Assembly: GCF_018402695.1 (NCBI RefSeq)
Contig: NZ_JAGYIM010000014.1
Span: 39,949-103,948, forward strand
Reading direction: 5' to 3'
DNA from: Arsukibacterium sp.
GTDB taxonomy: Bacteria; Pseudomonadota; Gammaproteobacteria; Enterobacterales; Alteromonadaceae
Length of the DNA: 64,000 nucleotides
Shown: positions 1 through 9,304 of the stretch, piece by piece
Numbering within the stretch: the first letter of the stretch is position 1
Layout of the letters: each line of letters starts with the position of its first letter
Translations under genes and position numbers: made by a program
Notes under the pieces: generated by a model
The model's database searches: none
Told to the model about the DNA's origin: nothing
Seen by the model: only the letters and a program-made list of their open reading frames with translations

Positions 1-1134
1 GCCGAAGATATTCTGGCCAATGGTCAGGCCGACATGGTATGTATGGCCCGGCCGTTTTTAGCCGACGCCGATTTTGTCAATAAAGCTGCGGCTGATAACG
101 CCGATTTAATAAATACCTGTATTGCCTGTAATCAGGCCTGTCTGGACCATGTATTTCAGAACAAACGGGCCAGCTGTCTGGTTAACCCCAGAGCCTGTTA
201 TGAAACCGAGCTTAACTTTACCCCGGCAGCGCAGCCGAAAAAGCTGGCAGTGGTCGGTGCTGGCCCTGCCGGCTTAGCCTTTAGTGTGTATGCAGCGCAG
301 CGCGGCCATCAGGTGCATTTATTTGATAAATCGCATCAAATCGGTGGCCAGTTTAACTACGCCAAACAAATTCCGGGCAAAGAAGAGTTTCATGAAACGC
401 TGCGTTATTTTGGCAAAATGATTGAGTTGCATGCGATAAAGCTGCATTTAAACTCGGAGCAAACTGCAGCCAGCCTGGCCGAACAGGGCTTTGATGAAGT
501 GATTCTGGCAAGTGGTATTTTGCCAAGGGATATTGCCCTGCCAGGGCAGGACCACCCGAAAGTACTGAGTTATTTAGATGTGTTACGCGATCATAAATCG
601 GTCGGTAAAAACGTCGCCATTATTGGTGCCGGCGGCATCGGGTTTGATGTAGCGGAATACCTGACCGAAGATAACTCATTAACCCTGCAGCCCGATGCCT
701 GGTTAAAAGAGTGGGGCGTAGATAAAAGCTATCAAAGCCGTGGTGCGTTATTACCTGACAGCTTGCCAGAGCCCGCTGCCCGTAAAATTTATTTAATGCA
801 GCGTAAAGACAGTAAAGTTGGTGCGGGTTTAGGTAAAACCACCGGCTGGACTCATCGCGCTTCTTTGAAGAAAAAAGGCGTCGAGTCGATGGCAGGGGTT
901 AATTATCTGAAAGTAGATGATAACGGCCTGTGGCTGGAAATAGGCGGCGAAGAGCGTTGTCTGGATGTCGACAACGTCATTATCTGCGCCGGCCAGGTGC
1001 CGCAGCGCGCGCTGCAGCAAGGCCTGACCGAGCTCGGCATTCGCCACCATCTGATTGGCGGCGCCGACGTAGCCGCCGAGTTAGATGCTAAACGCGCCAT
1101 CCGCCAGGGTGCAGAGCTGGCGGCGCAGATTTAG
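1..1134 (+). CDS. fadH: 2,4-dienoyl-CoA reductase, C-terminal part (5' truncated by window edge)
   Basis: The reading frame is open from base 1, so this is the 3' portion (377 codons) of a gene starting upstream. FadH uses NADPH to reduce 2,4-dienoyl-CoA during beta-oxidation of unsaturated fatty acids; E. coli FadH is about 670 residues. Visible are the end of the TIM barrel, the four-cysteine 4Fe-4S cluster pattern (CIACNQAC, then SCLVNPRAC), an FAD-binding GAGPAG motif and a second dinucleotide motif IIGAGGIGFDVAEYL. The order barrel, Fe-S, flavodoxin-like domain fits FadH. Other members of the old-yellow-enzyme/Fe-S family remain possible because the N-terminus is missing. A hairpin terminator follows. 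Confidence 0.88.
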   Translation, partial: AEDILANGQADMVCMARPFLADADFVNKAAADNADLINTCIACNQACLDHVFQNKRASCLVNPRACYETELNFTPAAQPKKLAVVGAGPAGLAFSVYAAQRGHQVHLFDKSHQIGGQFNYAKQIPGKEEFHETLRYFGKMIELHAIKLHLNSEQTAASLAEQGFDEVILASGILPRDIALPGQDHPKVLSYLDVLRDHKSVGKNVAIIGAGGIGFDVAEYLTEDNSLTLQPDAWLKEWGVDKSYQSRGALLPDSLPEPAARKIYLMQRKDSKVGAGLGKTTGWTHRASLKKKGVESMAGVNYLKVDDNGLWLEIGGEERCLDVDNVIICAGQVPQRALQQGLTELGIRHHLIGGADVAAELDAKRAIRQGAELAAQI

Positions 1135-1171
1135 CTGCAGTTAGTTTGCTACCCCTTTTTTGTTAAGCGAG

Positions 1172-1200
1172 CCGCACCATCATGGTGCGGTTTTATTTTG
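1172..1200 (+). terminator. Rho-independent terminator after fadH
   Basis: Complementary 9-base arms CCGCACCAT and ATGGTGCGG form a GC-rich hairpin followed by TTTTATTTTG, 38 bases after the fadH stop. Confidence 0.8.
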
Positions 1201-1369
1201 TCATCCTGCTGTAACCCAATTTTCGTTTCCCAACGTTAAAATCTATTGATGGCCACGGTATAGCGAAAGATCACCGACTTAAGTCTGATTTTGCTATTGG
1301 CAAGTCACTTTTCTGGTGCTTTATTTGTTAATGCTGCTATCGTGGTATTAGCTTTGCAGTACATTTCCA

Positions 1370-1375
1370 TATAAT
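1370..1375 (+). promoter_or_regulatory. Possible -10 element for glgC
   Basis: A perfect TATAAT lies 26 bases before the glgC start. No convincing -35 hexamer is found at 16-18 bases, so the promoter may depend on an activator. The rest of the 1201-1400 gap shows no gene. Confidence 0.35.
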
Positions 1376-1400
1376 TACAAAGTCATTACAGGGAGTCTTT

Positions 1401-2639
1401 ATGTCAGGAGTGTTAACTATGGTGTTGGCCGGGGGCGAGGGAACCCGTTTGGCGCCACTTACCGGCATTCGCGCTAAACCGGCGGTGCCATTTGGCGGCA
1501 ACTACCGGATTGTCGATTTTGTTTTAAACAACTTTGTAAATTCTGACTTGCTGCAGATTTTTGTGATCACTCAGTTTAAATCGCACTCGTTAATGAAGCA
1601 CTTAGGCCGCGCCTGGCGGGTAAGTGGTTTAACCAACCGTTTTATTGACCCGATACCGGCGCAGATGCAGACCGGCAAGCACTGGTACTTGGGTACTGCT
1701 GATGCCATTTATCAGAACTTGCATTTAATAGAAGGGCTGGACCCGGAGCATGTTTGTGTATTTGGTGGCGACCATATTTATAAAATGGACGTGCGGCAAA
1801 TGCTCGACTTTCATCGCCACAACAAAGCCAAGCTTACCGTGGCGGCGATACCGGTGCCGGTAAGTCAGGCCCATGAGTTTGGGGTAATAGAGGTTGATGA
1901 GCACGGTAAAATGATTGGCTTTGAAGAAAAGCCGAAAGAAAACCCGAAAACTATCCCCGGCCGGCCTGATTTTGTGCTGGCGTCGATGGGTAACTATATT
2001 TTTGAAGCACGCTGCTTGGTTGAGGTGCTGGAAGAGGATGCTAAAGTTGCCGACTCGAAACATGACTTTGGCCATAATATTATTCCGGGCTTGTATCCGC
2101 AGGGTGAAGTGTATGTGTATGACTTCTCCAGCAATCGGATTCGCGGCGAGTCTGAAAGCAGCGCCGGCTACTGGCGCGATGTTGGTACCATAGATTCCTA
2201 TTATGAAGCTAATATGGACTTAATTTCGATTAACCCGCCATTTGATGTCTATAACCGCTACTGGCCCCTGCGCAGCTATACGCCGCCAATGCCACCGGCC
2301 AAATTTGTCCATGATGAAACCAACCGCACCGGTCAGGCGATAAGTTCGATGGTGGCGTCGGGTTGTATTGTCAGTGGTGCTATCGTGTATCAGTCAATTT
2401 TGGGCTACAACGTGCATGTGCATAGCCACAGTTACATCGAGAAGTGTGTGCTGATGGGCAACAATGATATTGGCCGTGGTTGCCGTATTCGCCGCGCTAT
2501 TATCGATAAAGACGTAAAAATAGCCCCCGGCACCATTATTGGCGAAGATCCGGTGCAGGATAAAGCCCGCTTCCATATTTCGCCAGGTGGTGTGGTAGTG
2601 ATCCCGAAAGGGGCAAAAATCGGTTTTGATGACGCCTGA
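1401..2639 (+). CDS. glgC: Glucose-1-phosphate adenylyltransferase
   Basis: Makes ADP-glucose from ATP and glucose-1-phosphate, the committed step of bacterial glycogen synthesis. The 412-residue product has the N-terminal nucleotidyltransferase signature (VLAGGEGTRLAPLT, RAKPAVPFGGNYRIVDF), the sugar-binding GGDHIYKMD segment and a left-handed beta-helix C-terminus with hexapeptide-like repeats. Length is close to E. coli GlgC (431). GGGAG precedes the ATG at normal spacing. It lies 19 bases upstream of glgA, almost certainly in one operon. No glgB, glgX or glgP lies within this window. Confidence 0.95.
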   Translation: MSGVLTMVLAGGEGTRLAPLTGIRAKPAVPFGGNYRIVDFVLNNFVNSDLLQIFVITQFKSHSLMKHLGRAWRVSGLTNRFIDPIPAQMQTGKHWYLGTADAIYQNLHLIEGLDPEHVCVFGGDHIYKMDVRQMLDFHRHNKAKLTVAAIPVPVSQAHEFGVIEVDEHGKMIGFEEKPKENPKTIPGRPDFVLASMGNYIFEARCLVEVLEEDAKVADSKHDFGHNIIPGLYPQGEVYVYDFSSNRIRGESESSAGYWRDVGTIDSYYEANMDLISINPPFDVYNRYWPLRSYTPPMPPAKFVHDETNRTGQAISSMVASGCIVSGAIVYQSILGYNVHVHSHSYIEKCVLMGNNDIGRGCRIRRAIIDKDVKIAPGTIIGEDPVQDKARFHISPGGVVVIPKGAKIGFDDA

Positions 2640-2658
2640 TTAAATTGTTAAGGAACTT

Positions 2659-4065
2659 GTGTTGCGTATTCTGTTTATTTGTAGTGAATATGAAGGCTTA
2701 ATAAAAACAGGTGGTCTGGCCGATGCCTGTCGCGGCCTGGCCAGTAGCTTACTGGCCGGTGGCCATCAGGTTAGTGTGATCCTGCCCAGATACGGCGCCT
2801 TGTATCAGGTTGAGACAACGGCTGCAGACTCAGTATTTGTCGAGCTGGGCGGCCATACCCTTGGCTGTGCGGTACGTCATACTGACATCGCCGGTGTGTC
2901 GGTTTACCTGCTGGAGCATCATGACTTTTTTGCCAGAAGCCGGCCATATGACGATGGCGAGCATGGTTATCAGGACAACCCGCTGCGATTTGCGTTTTTC
3001 TGCAAAGCGGTACTGCAGTGGTGTAAAGACCAGCCTGCATTCGACATTTTGCATGGCCATGACTGGCAAACCGCACCGGCGGCGTATTATTTAGCGAATA
3101 GCTACCGGCATTATCCTGCACTTGCCAAAACGCCCTTTGTTTTTACCATTCACAACGGTGCCTACCAGCAACAATCTGAGCCGCAATGGGCGTCACAGCT
3201 TGACCTGCCACTGCATGGCAATAGCATTAATTTTCTGCAGATAGCACTGCAATATGCAACGAAGATCAATACCGTCAGTCAGGGCTACCGGGATGAGTTA
3301 TTAACTGAGCCGGCAGCCAATGGTCTCTCGGCCTGGTATCAGCAGCGGCAGGACGATTTCAGCGGTATCTTAAATGGCTGTGATTACCAGCAATGGGATC
3401 CGGCCATGGATCCGGCACTGCCGGCAAATTATCAGGCGGCTGATTTAGCCGGCAAGGCGCTGTGTAAACAACAATTGCAACGGGACTATCAGTTAGCCGT
3501 AACTGACCAGCCTTTGCTGGTAGCGGTAAGCCGGGTTACCGGTCAGAAGGGCTACGATATACTGATCCCAGCGCTTAAACATCTGTTGGCGAATTATCCG
3601 CTGCAAGTGGTGATTGTTGGCAGTGGCGAGGCGCATTATTGCCAGCAGTTACATCAGCTAACAGTAACCTTTGCTGATAAATTTCGCTTTATCGAAGGTT
3701 TTAATGAACAATTGGCTCATCAGGTGGAGGCGGCCGGTGACTTTTTTCTGATGCCGAGTTTATTTGAACCCTGTGGCCTGAATCAACTGTACAGTTTACG
3801 CTATGGCACCTTGCCGCTGGTGCGGTTAACCGGTGGCTTAAAAGATACTGTTGTACCCTGGCCTGAAAAAAAAGCAACCGGCATTGGCTTTACTGAACCA
3901 ACGGTTGATGCTTTGCAGCAAGCGTTACGCCAGGCTTTGGCGTTATATCAGGATCAGAAAATGTATAAAAAAATTCAGCAAAATGCCATGGCGCAGAGCT
4001 TTGGCTGGGCCGAGGCCGCTAACCAGTACCTGGCGCTGTATCAGCAAGCCAGGCAAGCCAATTGA
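2659..4065 (+). CDS. glgA: Glycogen synthase (ADP-glucose)
   Basis: Elongates alpha-1,4-glucan chains from ADP-glucose; GT5 family with two Rossmann domains. The N-terminal KTGGLAD motif that binds ADP-glucose is present (IKTGGLADACRGLA), as is the acceptor-side HGHDWQTA and the C-terminal nucleotide-binding stretch SLFEPCGLNQLYSLRYGT. It is 468 residues against 477 in E. coli. The start is GTG at 2659, with AAGGA just upstream; the adjacent TTG at 2662 is the alternative. It follows glgC by 19 bases. No terminator is obvious before the next gene. Confidence 0.94.
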   Translation: MLRILFICSEYEGLIKTGGLADACRGLASSLLAGGHQVSVILPRYGALYQVETTAADSVFVELGGHTLGCAVRHTDIAGVSVYLLEHHDFFARSRPYDDGEHGYQDNPLRFAFFCKAVLQWCKDQPAFDILHGHDWQTAPAAYYLANSYRHYPALAKTPFVFTIHNGAYQQQSEPQWASQLDLPLHGNSINFLQIALQYATKINTVSQGYRDELLTEPAANGLSAWYQQRQDDFSGILNGCDYQQWDPAMDPALPANYQAADLAGKALCKQQLQRDYQLAVTDQPLLVAVSRVTGQKGYDILIPALKHLLANYPLQVVIVGSGEAHYCQQLHQLTVTFADKFRFIEGFNEQLAHQVEAAGDFFLMPSLFEPCGLNQLYSLRYGTLPLVRLTGGLKDTVVPWPEKKATGIGFTEPTVDALQQALRQALALYQDQKMYKKIQQNAMAQSFGWAEAANQYLALYQQARQAN

Positions 4066-4150
4066 CGGCGCTATTTTAAGCGATATGGCCAGCGGCTGAG
4101 CAAACAGTGTGGCTGGCATGATTTTGTCGTGGGCACAGGGTTTAATCTTT

Positions 4151-4182
4151 GCTAGCCTGCTAGCCTGCTAGCCTGCTGGCCA
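4151..4182 (+). repeat. Short tandem repeat, 8-bp unit
   Basis: Three exact copies of GCTAGCCT followed by a degraded fourth (GCTGGCC) in the gap between glgA and the nitroreductase gene. A likely replication-slippage site with no evident function. Confidence 0.7.
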
Positions 4183-4228
4183 GAATGTTTACTTATACGT
4201 TTACTGAAATGTCTACAGAGGTTAAGTT

Positions 4229-4786
4229 ATGGATGCGTTGACATTATTAACGACACGATACTCTACGCCGCGTTTAACCGAGCCAGCGCCAGAAGGCGAA
4301 GCGCTGGCGCTGATTAAAAAGGCGGCTTTAAAAGTGCCTGATCACGGTGGGTTGCGACCGTGGCGCTTTGTTATCGTCACTGGCAAAGAGGCTCTAAACC
4401 GGCTGGGAGATGTTTTTGCCGAGGCCGCTATTGAAGATGCGCCCGGTATTTCCCCGGAAATGCACGAACGTGCCAGACAGTTGCCGCTTCGGGCCCCTAT
4501 GGTGATTGTCTGTATTGCTAAGGTAACGGAACATGCAAAAGTACCAGCTCATGAACAAGTGCAATCTGCTGCCTGTGCGGTAATGGCGATGCAACAGGCC
4601 GCGTTTGCCCAGGGCTTCGGTGGGATCTGGCGCACTGGCAGTTATGCCCAGCAGGATTTTGTAAAGCAGTCTTTGGATGTCGGCGAGGATGATGAAATTG
4701 TCGGCTTTTTATATTTAGGTACTGCAGCAGCTAATGCGCCGGTGCGCAGCGATCCGGATCCGGAGGCGTTTTTCTCCTATTTTTAA
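4229..4786 (+). CDS. ydjA: YdjA-family nitroreductase
   Basis: Predicted FMN-dependent oxidoreductase of the nitroreductase superfamily, 185 residues (E. coli YdjA 183). The YdjA pattern is clear: start MDALTLLTTRYS, then APDH-like VPDHGGLRPWRF, AVMAMQQAAFAQGFGGIWRTG, and ending GFLYLGT with a short tail. YdjA-type enzymes are small dimers with loosely defined physiological substrates. The ATG follows a weak AGAGG. Transcription appears to end at the shared hairpin before asnS. Physiological role unknown. Confidence 0.85.
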   Translation: MDALTLLTTRYSTPRLTEPAPEGEALALIKKAALKVPDHGGLRPWRFVIVTGKEALNRLGDVFAEAAIEDAPGISPEMHERARQLPLRAPMVIVCIAKVTEHAKVPAHEQVQSAACAVMAMQQAAFAQGFGGIWRTGSYAQQDFVKQSLDVGEDDEIVGFLYLGTAAANAPVRSDPDPEAFFSYF

Positions 4787-4813
4787 GCTATACCCGCGTA
4801 CACAGTTTTCAGA

Positions 4814-4848
4814 AACAACAAACCCGCCATTGGCGGGTTTGTTGTTTT
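4814..4848. terminator. Bidirectional terminator between ydjA and asnS
   Basis: A perfect 16-bp inverted repeat (arms 4814-4829 and 4831-4846, core ACCCGCC / GGCGGGT) has A-rich and T-rich flanks. It can stop transcripts of the convergent ydjA (+) and asnS (-) genes. Confidence 0.85.
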
Positions 4849-4861
4849 CAGATACACCGTT

Positions 4862-6262
4862 TTAGAACTCGGCATTACCCGGCGTACGCGGGAAAGCAAT
4901 TACATCGCGCACATTGCCTACCCCGGTAACATACGACACTAACCGCTCAAAGCCCAGACCAAAACCGGCGTGCGGCACAGTGCCATAACGGCGTAAGTCG
5001 CGATACCAGCTGTAGTCTTCTTTGTTCAGGCCCATTTCATCCAGCCGCTTATCAAATTGCTCCAGCCGCTCTTCCCGCTGACTGCCGCCAATAATCTCGC
5101 CAATGCCGGGGGCCAGTACATCCATTGCCGCAACGGTTTTACCGTCATCATTTAAGCGCATATAAAAGGCTTTAATGTCTTTCGGGTAGTTCTGCATAAT
5201 AATAGGCGCGCCCACATGTTCTTCTGCCAGGTAACGCTCGTGCTCAGATTGCAGATCCACACCCCATTCAACCGGGTACTGGAACGTTTTGCCACAGTTT
5301 TGCAGAATTTCAATGGCGTCGGTGTAATCCATCCGCACGAAGGAGGAGTCAACCAGCTTTTGTAAACGGCTGATGGCAGTCGGGTCAATCCGCTCGGCGA
5401 AGAACGCCATATCGTCGGCACGCTCGGTCAGCACCGCTTTGCACACATACTTCAGCATATCTTCTGCCAGCTGAGCGATGTCTTTTAATTCCGCAAAGGC
5501 TACTTCCGGCTCTATCATCCAGAATTCTGCTAAATGACGGCTGGTATTAGAGTTTTCGGCCCGGAAGGTCGGGCCGAAGGTGTAAATTTTTGACATGGCG
5601 CAGGCGTAGGTTTCGCCGTTAAGCTGGCCGGAAACGGTCAGATAGGTTTCCTTGCCGAAGAAATCCTGGCTGAAATCAACCTTGCCATTATCTGTTCGCG
5701 GCAGGTTTTCTAAATCAAGAGTGCTGACCCGGAACATTTCACCGGCACCTTCGGTATCAGAGCCGGTAATAATTGGAGTACTGATCCAGTAATAACCCTG
5801 TTCATGGAAAAACCGGTGTACGGCTTGCGCTAAACAATGCCGTACCCGGGTCACAGCGCCAACCACGTTGGTGCGCGGGCGGAGGTGGGCGTGTTCCCGC
5901 AGGTATTCCATGCTATGGCGTTTAGGGGCCATCGGGTAGGTATCCGGGTTTTCCACCCAGCCAACTACGGTGACATTTTCTGCCTGAATCTCATATGCCT
6001 GCCCCTGGCCTTCAGAGCGCGCCACGGTGCCGGTAATCATAACTGAACAAGCAGTGGTTAAGCGCTTAACTTCATTTTCATAATTAGCCAGATCTGATGG
6101 CACAACGGCCTGCACCGCATCAAAACAGCTGCCATCGTGCACAGCTAAAAAAGAAATACCGGCTTTGGAATCGCGACGGGTGCGGATCCAGCCTTTAACG
6201 GTGATCTGTGAACCGGTATCGTACTTACCGGCCAACACATCTTTAACTACGGCGTGCGTCAT
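4862..6262 (-). CDS. asnS: Asparaginyl-tRNA synthetase
   Basis: Charges tRNA-Asn with asparagine; class II synthetase. The start at 6262 ([12 protein letters not shown]) gives 466 residues, the same length as E. coli AsnS. An open extension of 69 codons upstream overlaps the divergent small gene and looks like low-complexity read-through. An N-terminal OB-fold anticodon-binding domain ([18 protein letters not shown]) is followed by the catalytic domain with motif 2 ([20 protein letters not shown]) and motif 3 ([10 protein letters not shown]). Confidence 0.96.
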   Translation of the reverse strand: MTHAVVKDVLAGKYDTGSQITVKGWIRTRRDSKAGISFLAVHDGSCFDAVQAVVPSDLANYENEVKRLTTACSVMITGTVARSEGQGQAYEIQAENVTVVGWVENPDTYPMAPKRHSMEYLREHAHLRPRTNVVGAVTRVRHCLAQAVHRFFHEQGYYWISTPIITGSDTEGAGEMFRVSTLDLENLPRTDNGKVDFSQDFFGKETYLTVSGQLNGETYACAMSKIYTFGPTFRAENSNTSRHLAEFWMIEPEVAFAELKDIAQLAEDMLKYVCKAVLTERADDMAFFAERIDPTAISRLQKLVDSSFVRMDYTDAIEILQNCGKTFQYPVEWGVDLQSEHERYLAEEHVGAPIIMQNYPKDIKAFYMRLNDDGKTVAAMDVLAPGIGEIIGGSQREERLEQFDKRLDEMGLNKEDYSWYRDLRRYGTVPHAGFGLGFERLVSYVTGVGNVRDVIAFPRTPGNAEF

Positions 6263-6365
6263 GCAACAAACTCCAGATGGTGTTATAACTAGGCTATATT
6301 TATGAAAGCTGTAATCATACTTTGCCAGAAGCTGAAAACAAGTAAAAGTTGGAAGGAAGCCAAAA

Positions 6366-6749
6366 ATGACAGCATATAACAAAGTGGGGTCAGATAAGGG
6401 AGGGCCTGAATTTGAACGGCGGGAAGGGCCTGATTTACTCTGCCGGGCATTTAAGTATCTTGCCGTCATTGCCTGGTTGCTGTTTTTTGCGGCACTGATT
6501 GTCAGCCATTATGCCCGGCCGGAAATGGACTCAGGTTTAGTGCGTTATCTCGGGCTGGATATTCGCGACTACTGGCGGCCCCGCTTAACCTTTTGGTTAG
6601 TATATTTGCTGTGGGGCAGTGTAGTCGTCAGCGTTGCCAGCCTGTTGCTTAACCGGATGCGCTTAAAGCGCCGCAGCGACCATTTGCATTTCAATATTAT
6701 TTTGTTATTGCTTAGCGCCAGCGGTATGTTGTTTTATATTTTGCGCTAG
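6366..6749 (+). CDS. Small hypothetical membrane protein
   Basis: 127 residues, not assigned to a family. A polar N-terminal tail of about 28 residues is followed by three hydrophobic segments at roughly 31-47, 75-95 and 109-126, with a basic loop ([10 protein letters not shown]) between the second and third. It is preceded by a good GGAAGGA site 7 bases before the ATG and diverges from asnS. The good ribosome site and coherent hydrophobic pattern support a real gene. Function unknown. Confidence 0.65.
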   Translation: MTAYNKVGSDKGGPEFERREGPDLLCRAFKYLAVIAWLLFFAALIVSHYARPEMDSGLVRYLGLDIRDYWRPRLTFWLVYLLWGSVVVSVASLLLNRMRLKRRSDHLHFNIILLLLSASGMLFYILR

Positions 6750-6779
6750 TCCGTCATATAAGCCCAACCCTGCATCTTA

Positions 6780-8060
6780 TTAACTGCCGCAGCGTGTAGC
6801 CACATTCACCATGGCGGCGCTAAGCTTGCTTAACTGGGCAGGGCTGATAATAAAGGGCGGCATAATATAAATAAGGTTATTAAATGGCCGGATCCAGACG
6901 CCCAGTTCAACAAACTGTTGCTGTAACCTGGCAACATCTACTTTCTGCTGCATTTCCAGCACGCCAATGGCGCCTAACACCCGGACATCTTTTACTGCAA
7001 GTAGATTTTTACACGGTGCCAGCTCCTGCTGCAGCTGCTGCTCAATCGCTGCCACCTGTGCCGGCCAGTTATTGTCACGAATCAGCTTAACACTGGCATT
7101 GGCCACCGCACAGGCCAGTGGGTTCGCCATAAAGGTCGGGCCATGCATTAAACCACCGGCCGCACTCAGGCTGATGCCCCTGGCCACTTCATCGGTACAT
7201 AACGTTGCGGCGAGCGTAATATAGCCACCACTTAATGCTTTACCCAAACACATGATATCCGGGGTAATACCGGCATGTTCGCAGGCAAACAGTTTACCGG
7301 TACGGCCAAAGCCGGTGGCAATTTCATCGGCAATCAGCAATACGTTGTACTGATCACACAGGGCCCTGGCCTGACGCAGATATTCCGGATGATAAAAACG
7401 CATACCACCATAGCCCTGTACGATGGGTTCCAGAATTAGCGCAGCAATCTGGTGATGCTCCTGTGCCAGCAGTTCAGCTAAAGGCTGCATATCTGCCGGA
7501 TCAAACGCTGCATCAAAGGGACTATGCGGCGGTGGCAGAAAATAATGCTGGTTTAAAATGCCGCTAAACATGTCGTGCATACCATCAACCGGATCGCACA
7601 CTGCCATCGCTGCAAAGGTATCACCATGATAACCTTTACGCAGGCTGATCAATTTGGTTTTGGCTGGCGTGTCGCTCGCCAGCCAGTACTGCAATGCCAT
7701 TTTAATCGCCACTTCAACCGCGACCGAGCCGCTGTCAGCCAGAAACACTTTGGTTAAATCTGCCGGTGTTATTTCAACCAGTTGCTGACATAAGCTGACC
7801 GCAGGCTGATGGGTGATCCCGCCGAACATCACATGCGCCATTTGCTGTAATTGCTCTGTTACCGCCGCATTTAATGCCGGATGGTTATAGCCATGGGCGG
7901 CAGCCCACCAGGAGGAGGTGCCGTCAATCAGCCGCTGGCCATTTTCCAGAATTAATTCACAGCCTTCGGCCCGGCTGACCGGATAAACCGGCAGCGGGTC
8001 TAGCATAGAAGTGTAGGGGTGCCAGATATGCTCACGATCGAACTCTAAGTTAACGGCCAT
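6780..8060 (-). CDS. bioA: Adenosylmethionine-8-amino-7-oxononanoate aminotransferase
   Basis: Converts KAPA to DAPA, the penultimate part of biotin synthesis, using S-adenosylmethionine as amino donor and PLP. Class III aminotransferase features are present: N-terminal [38 protein letters not shown], the [14 protein letters not shown] segment with the PLP-contacting Asp, and the Schiff-base lysine in [13 protein letters not shown] at 8060 (MAVNLEF) is preferred to the in-frame TTG at 8066. It diverges from bioB, the E. coli bio arrangement. Confidence 0.95.
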   Translation of the reverse strand: MAVNLEFDREHIWHPYTSMLDPLPVYPVSRAEGCELILENGQRLIDGTSSWWAAAHGYNHPALNAAVTEQLQQMAHVMFGGITHQPAVSLCQQLVEITPADLTKVFLADSGSVAVEVAIKMALQYWLASDTPAKTKLISLRKGYHGDTFAAMAVCDPVDGMHDMFSGILNQHYFLPPPHSPFDAAFDPADMQPLAELLAQEHHQIAALILEPIVQGYGGMRFYHPEYLRQARALCDQYNVLLIADEIATGFGRTGKLFACEHAGITPDIMCLGKALSGGYITLAATLCTDEVARGISLSAAGGLMHGPTFMANPLACAVANASVKLIRDNNWPAQVAAIEQQLQQELAPCKNLLAVKDVRVLGAIGVLEMQQKVDVARLQQQFVELGVWIRPFNNLIYIMPPFIISPAQLSKLSAAMVNVATRCGS

Positions 8061-8110
8061 AATCAATGCTCAAAAAATAATCAGTAGTAAAGTTTTTGTT
8101 GTGGTCGGCG

Positions 8111-8138
8111 TTGACAAGTTGCAACCGCTGGTTAGACT
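8111..8138 (+). promoter_or_regulatory. Predicted sigma70 promoter for bioBFCD
   Basis: A consensus TTGACA (8111-8116) and TAGACT (8133-8138) are separated by 16 bases, 36 bases before bioB. The bioA/bioB intergenic region is where BirA-biotin acts in E. coli, but the canonical long-spaced operator is not recognisable. Confidence 0.5.
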
Positions 8139-8174
8139 AGCCCAAAAACCGCATAACAACAATGGATACACCTT

Positions 8175-9227
8175 ATGCAAGCTGCTGCCACCACTCAGGT
8201 TCGTCATAACTGGACCCTAGCCGAAGTTAACGCCTTATACGCAATGCCATTTAATGACTTATTGTTCCAGGCGCAAACCATTCATCGCCAGTTTTTTGCG
8301 CCTAACGAGGTTCAAATAAGTACCTTGTTATCAATTAAAACCGGCGCCTGTGCCGAAGACTGTAAGTATTGCCCGCAAAGCGGCCATTACAACACCGGGC
8401 TGGAACGTGAGCGCTTGTTGGAAGTTGAAAAGGTCCTGACCCAGGCCGCGGCCGCGAAGGCACAGGGCGCCAGTCGCTTTTGTATGGGCGCCGCCTGGAG
8501 TAACCCAAAGCAGCGTGATATGCCTTATATTATTGAAATGGTAAAAGGTGTAAAAGAACTGGGTTTGGAAACCTGTATGACACTGGGGATGCTGGATAAT
8601 AGCCAGGCGAAGACGCTGGCCCAGGCCGGGTTAGATTACTACAACCACAACCTGGACACATCGCCAGAGTTTTATGGTGAAATTATCACTACCCGTACTT
8701 ATCAGGACCGCTTAGATACCTTAAGCCACGTGCGTGACGCTGGCATGAAAGTATGCTGCGGTGGCATAGTGGGTATGGGAGAGAGCGCGAATGATCGATC
8801 GGCGCTTTTAATGCAGCTGGCAAACTTGCCCGAGCATCCGCAAAGTGTGCCAATTAATATGCTGGTAAAAGTACAGGGCACACCGCTGGAAAATGTTGAT
8901 GATTTAGACGGTTTTGAGTTTATCAGTACTATTGCCGTCGCCCGGATCATGCTGCCTCAAAGCCATGTCAGGCTATCAGCTGGTCGCTCACGAATGAACG
9001 AGCAAATGCAGGCGTTATGTTTCTTTGCCGGTGCTAACTCGATTTTTTACGGCGATAAATTACTGACCACCGATAACCCCGAAGCCAATGCCGATATGCA
9101 ACTGTTTGCCAAGCTGGGTATTAAGCCGGAGCAACGCACTGATGTGTCAGATGAGGCGCACGAGCTGGCGTTAGCGGATGCCCTTAATGAACAGGCCAAT
9201 CCGCCGCTGTACCATGCCGTTCAGTAG
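8175..9227 (+). CDS. bioB: Biotin synthase
   Basis: Radical SAM enzyme that inserts sulfur into dethiobiotin, the last step of biotin synthesis. The radical-SAM CxxxCxxC cluster is at residues 59-66 (CAEDCKYC). Family stretches [20 protein letters not shown] and [17 protein letters not shown] are also visible. The 350-residue length matches the family (346 in E. coli). No strong ribosome-binding site precedes the ATG. The last five codons form the first unit of a tandem repeat running to bioF. Confidence 0.96.
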   Translation: MQAAATTQVRHNWTLAEVNALYAMPFNDLLFQAQTIHRQFFAPNEVQISTLLSIKTGACAEDCKYCPQSGHYNTGLERERLLEVEKVLTQAAAAKAQGASRFCMGAAWSNPKQRDMPYIIEMVKGVKELGLETCMTLGMLDNSQAKTLAQAGLDYYNHNLDTSPEFYGEIITTRTYQDRLDTLSHVRDAGMKVCCGGIVGMGESANDRSALLMQLANLPEHPQSVPINMLVKVQGTPLENVDDLDGFEFISTIAVARIMLPQSHVRLSAGRSRMNEQMQALCFFAGANSIFYGDKLLTTDNPEANADMQLFAKLGIKPEQRTDVSDEAHELALADALNEQANPPLYHAVQ

Positions 9228-9302
9228 CGTGCTGCTTATTAGAATGCGGCCCAGTAGCATGCAGCGCAGTAAAAACAGTGCAGTAGAAATGCAGTGCAGT
9301 AG
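9213..9302 (+). repeat. 15-bp minisatellite from the bioB end to the bioF start
   Basis: Six tandem copies of a degenerate 15-bp unit fit the pattern NATGCNGNGCAGTAG. The CAGTAG-type ends begin at 9222, 9237 (diverged TTATTAG), 9252, 9267 (CAGTAA), 9281 and 9297, giving spacings of 15, 15, 15, 14 and 16. Copy 1 encodes the end and stop codon of bioB; the last copy ends two bases before the bioF ATG. The run fills the whole 77-base intercistronic gap. Confidence 0.8.
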
Positions 9303-9304
9303 CC

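Noticed and set aside
6263-6469. N-terminal extension of asnS by 69 codons
   Set aside because: The extension overlaps a divergent gene with a good ribosome site, has no family similarity, and the shorter start gives exactly the 466 residues of E. coli AsnS.
8119-8137. Possible BirA operator in the bioA/bioB intergenic region (AACC-GCT-GGTT)
   Set aside because: Only four-base arms match and the spacer is 3 bases instead of the usual 14-16; outer bases do not fit the TTGTAAACC/GGTTTACAA pattern.
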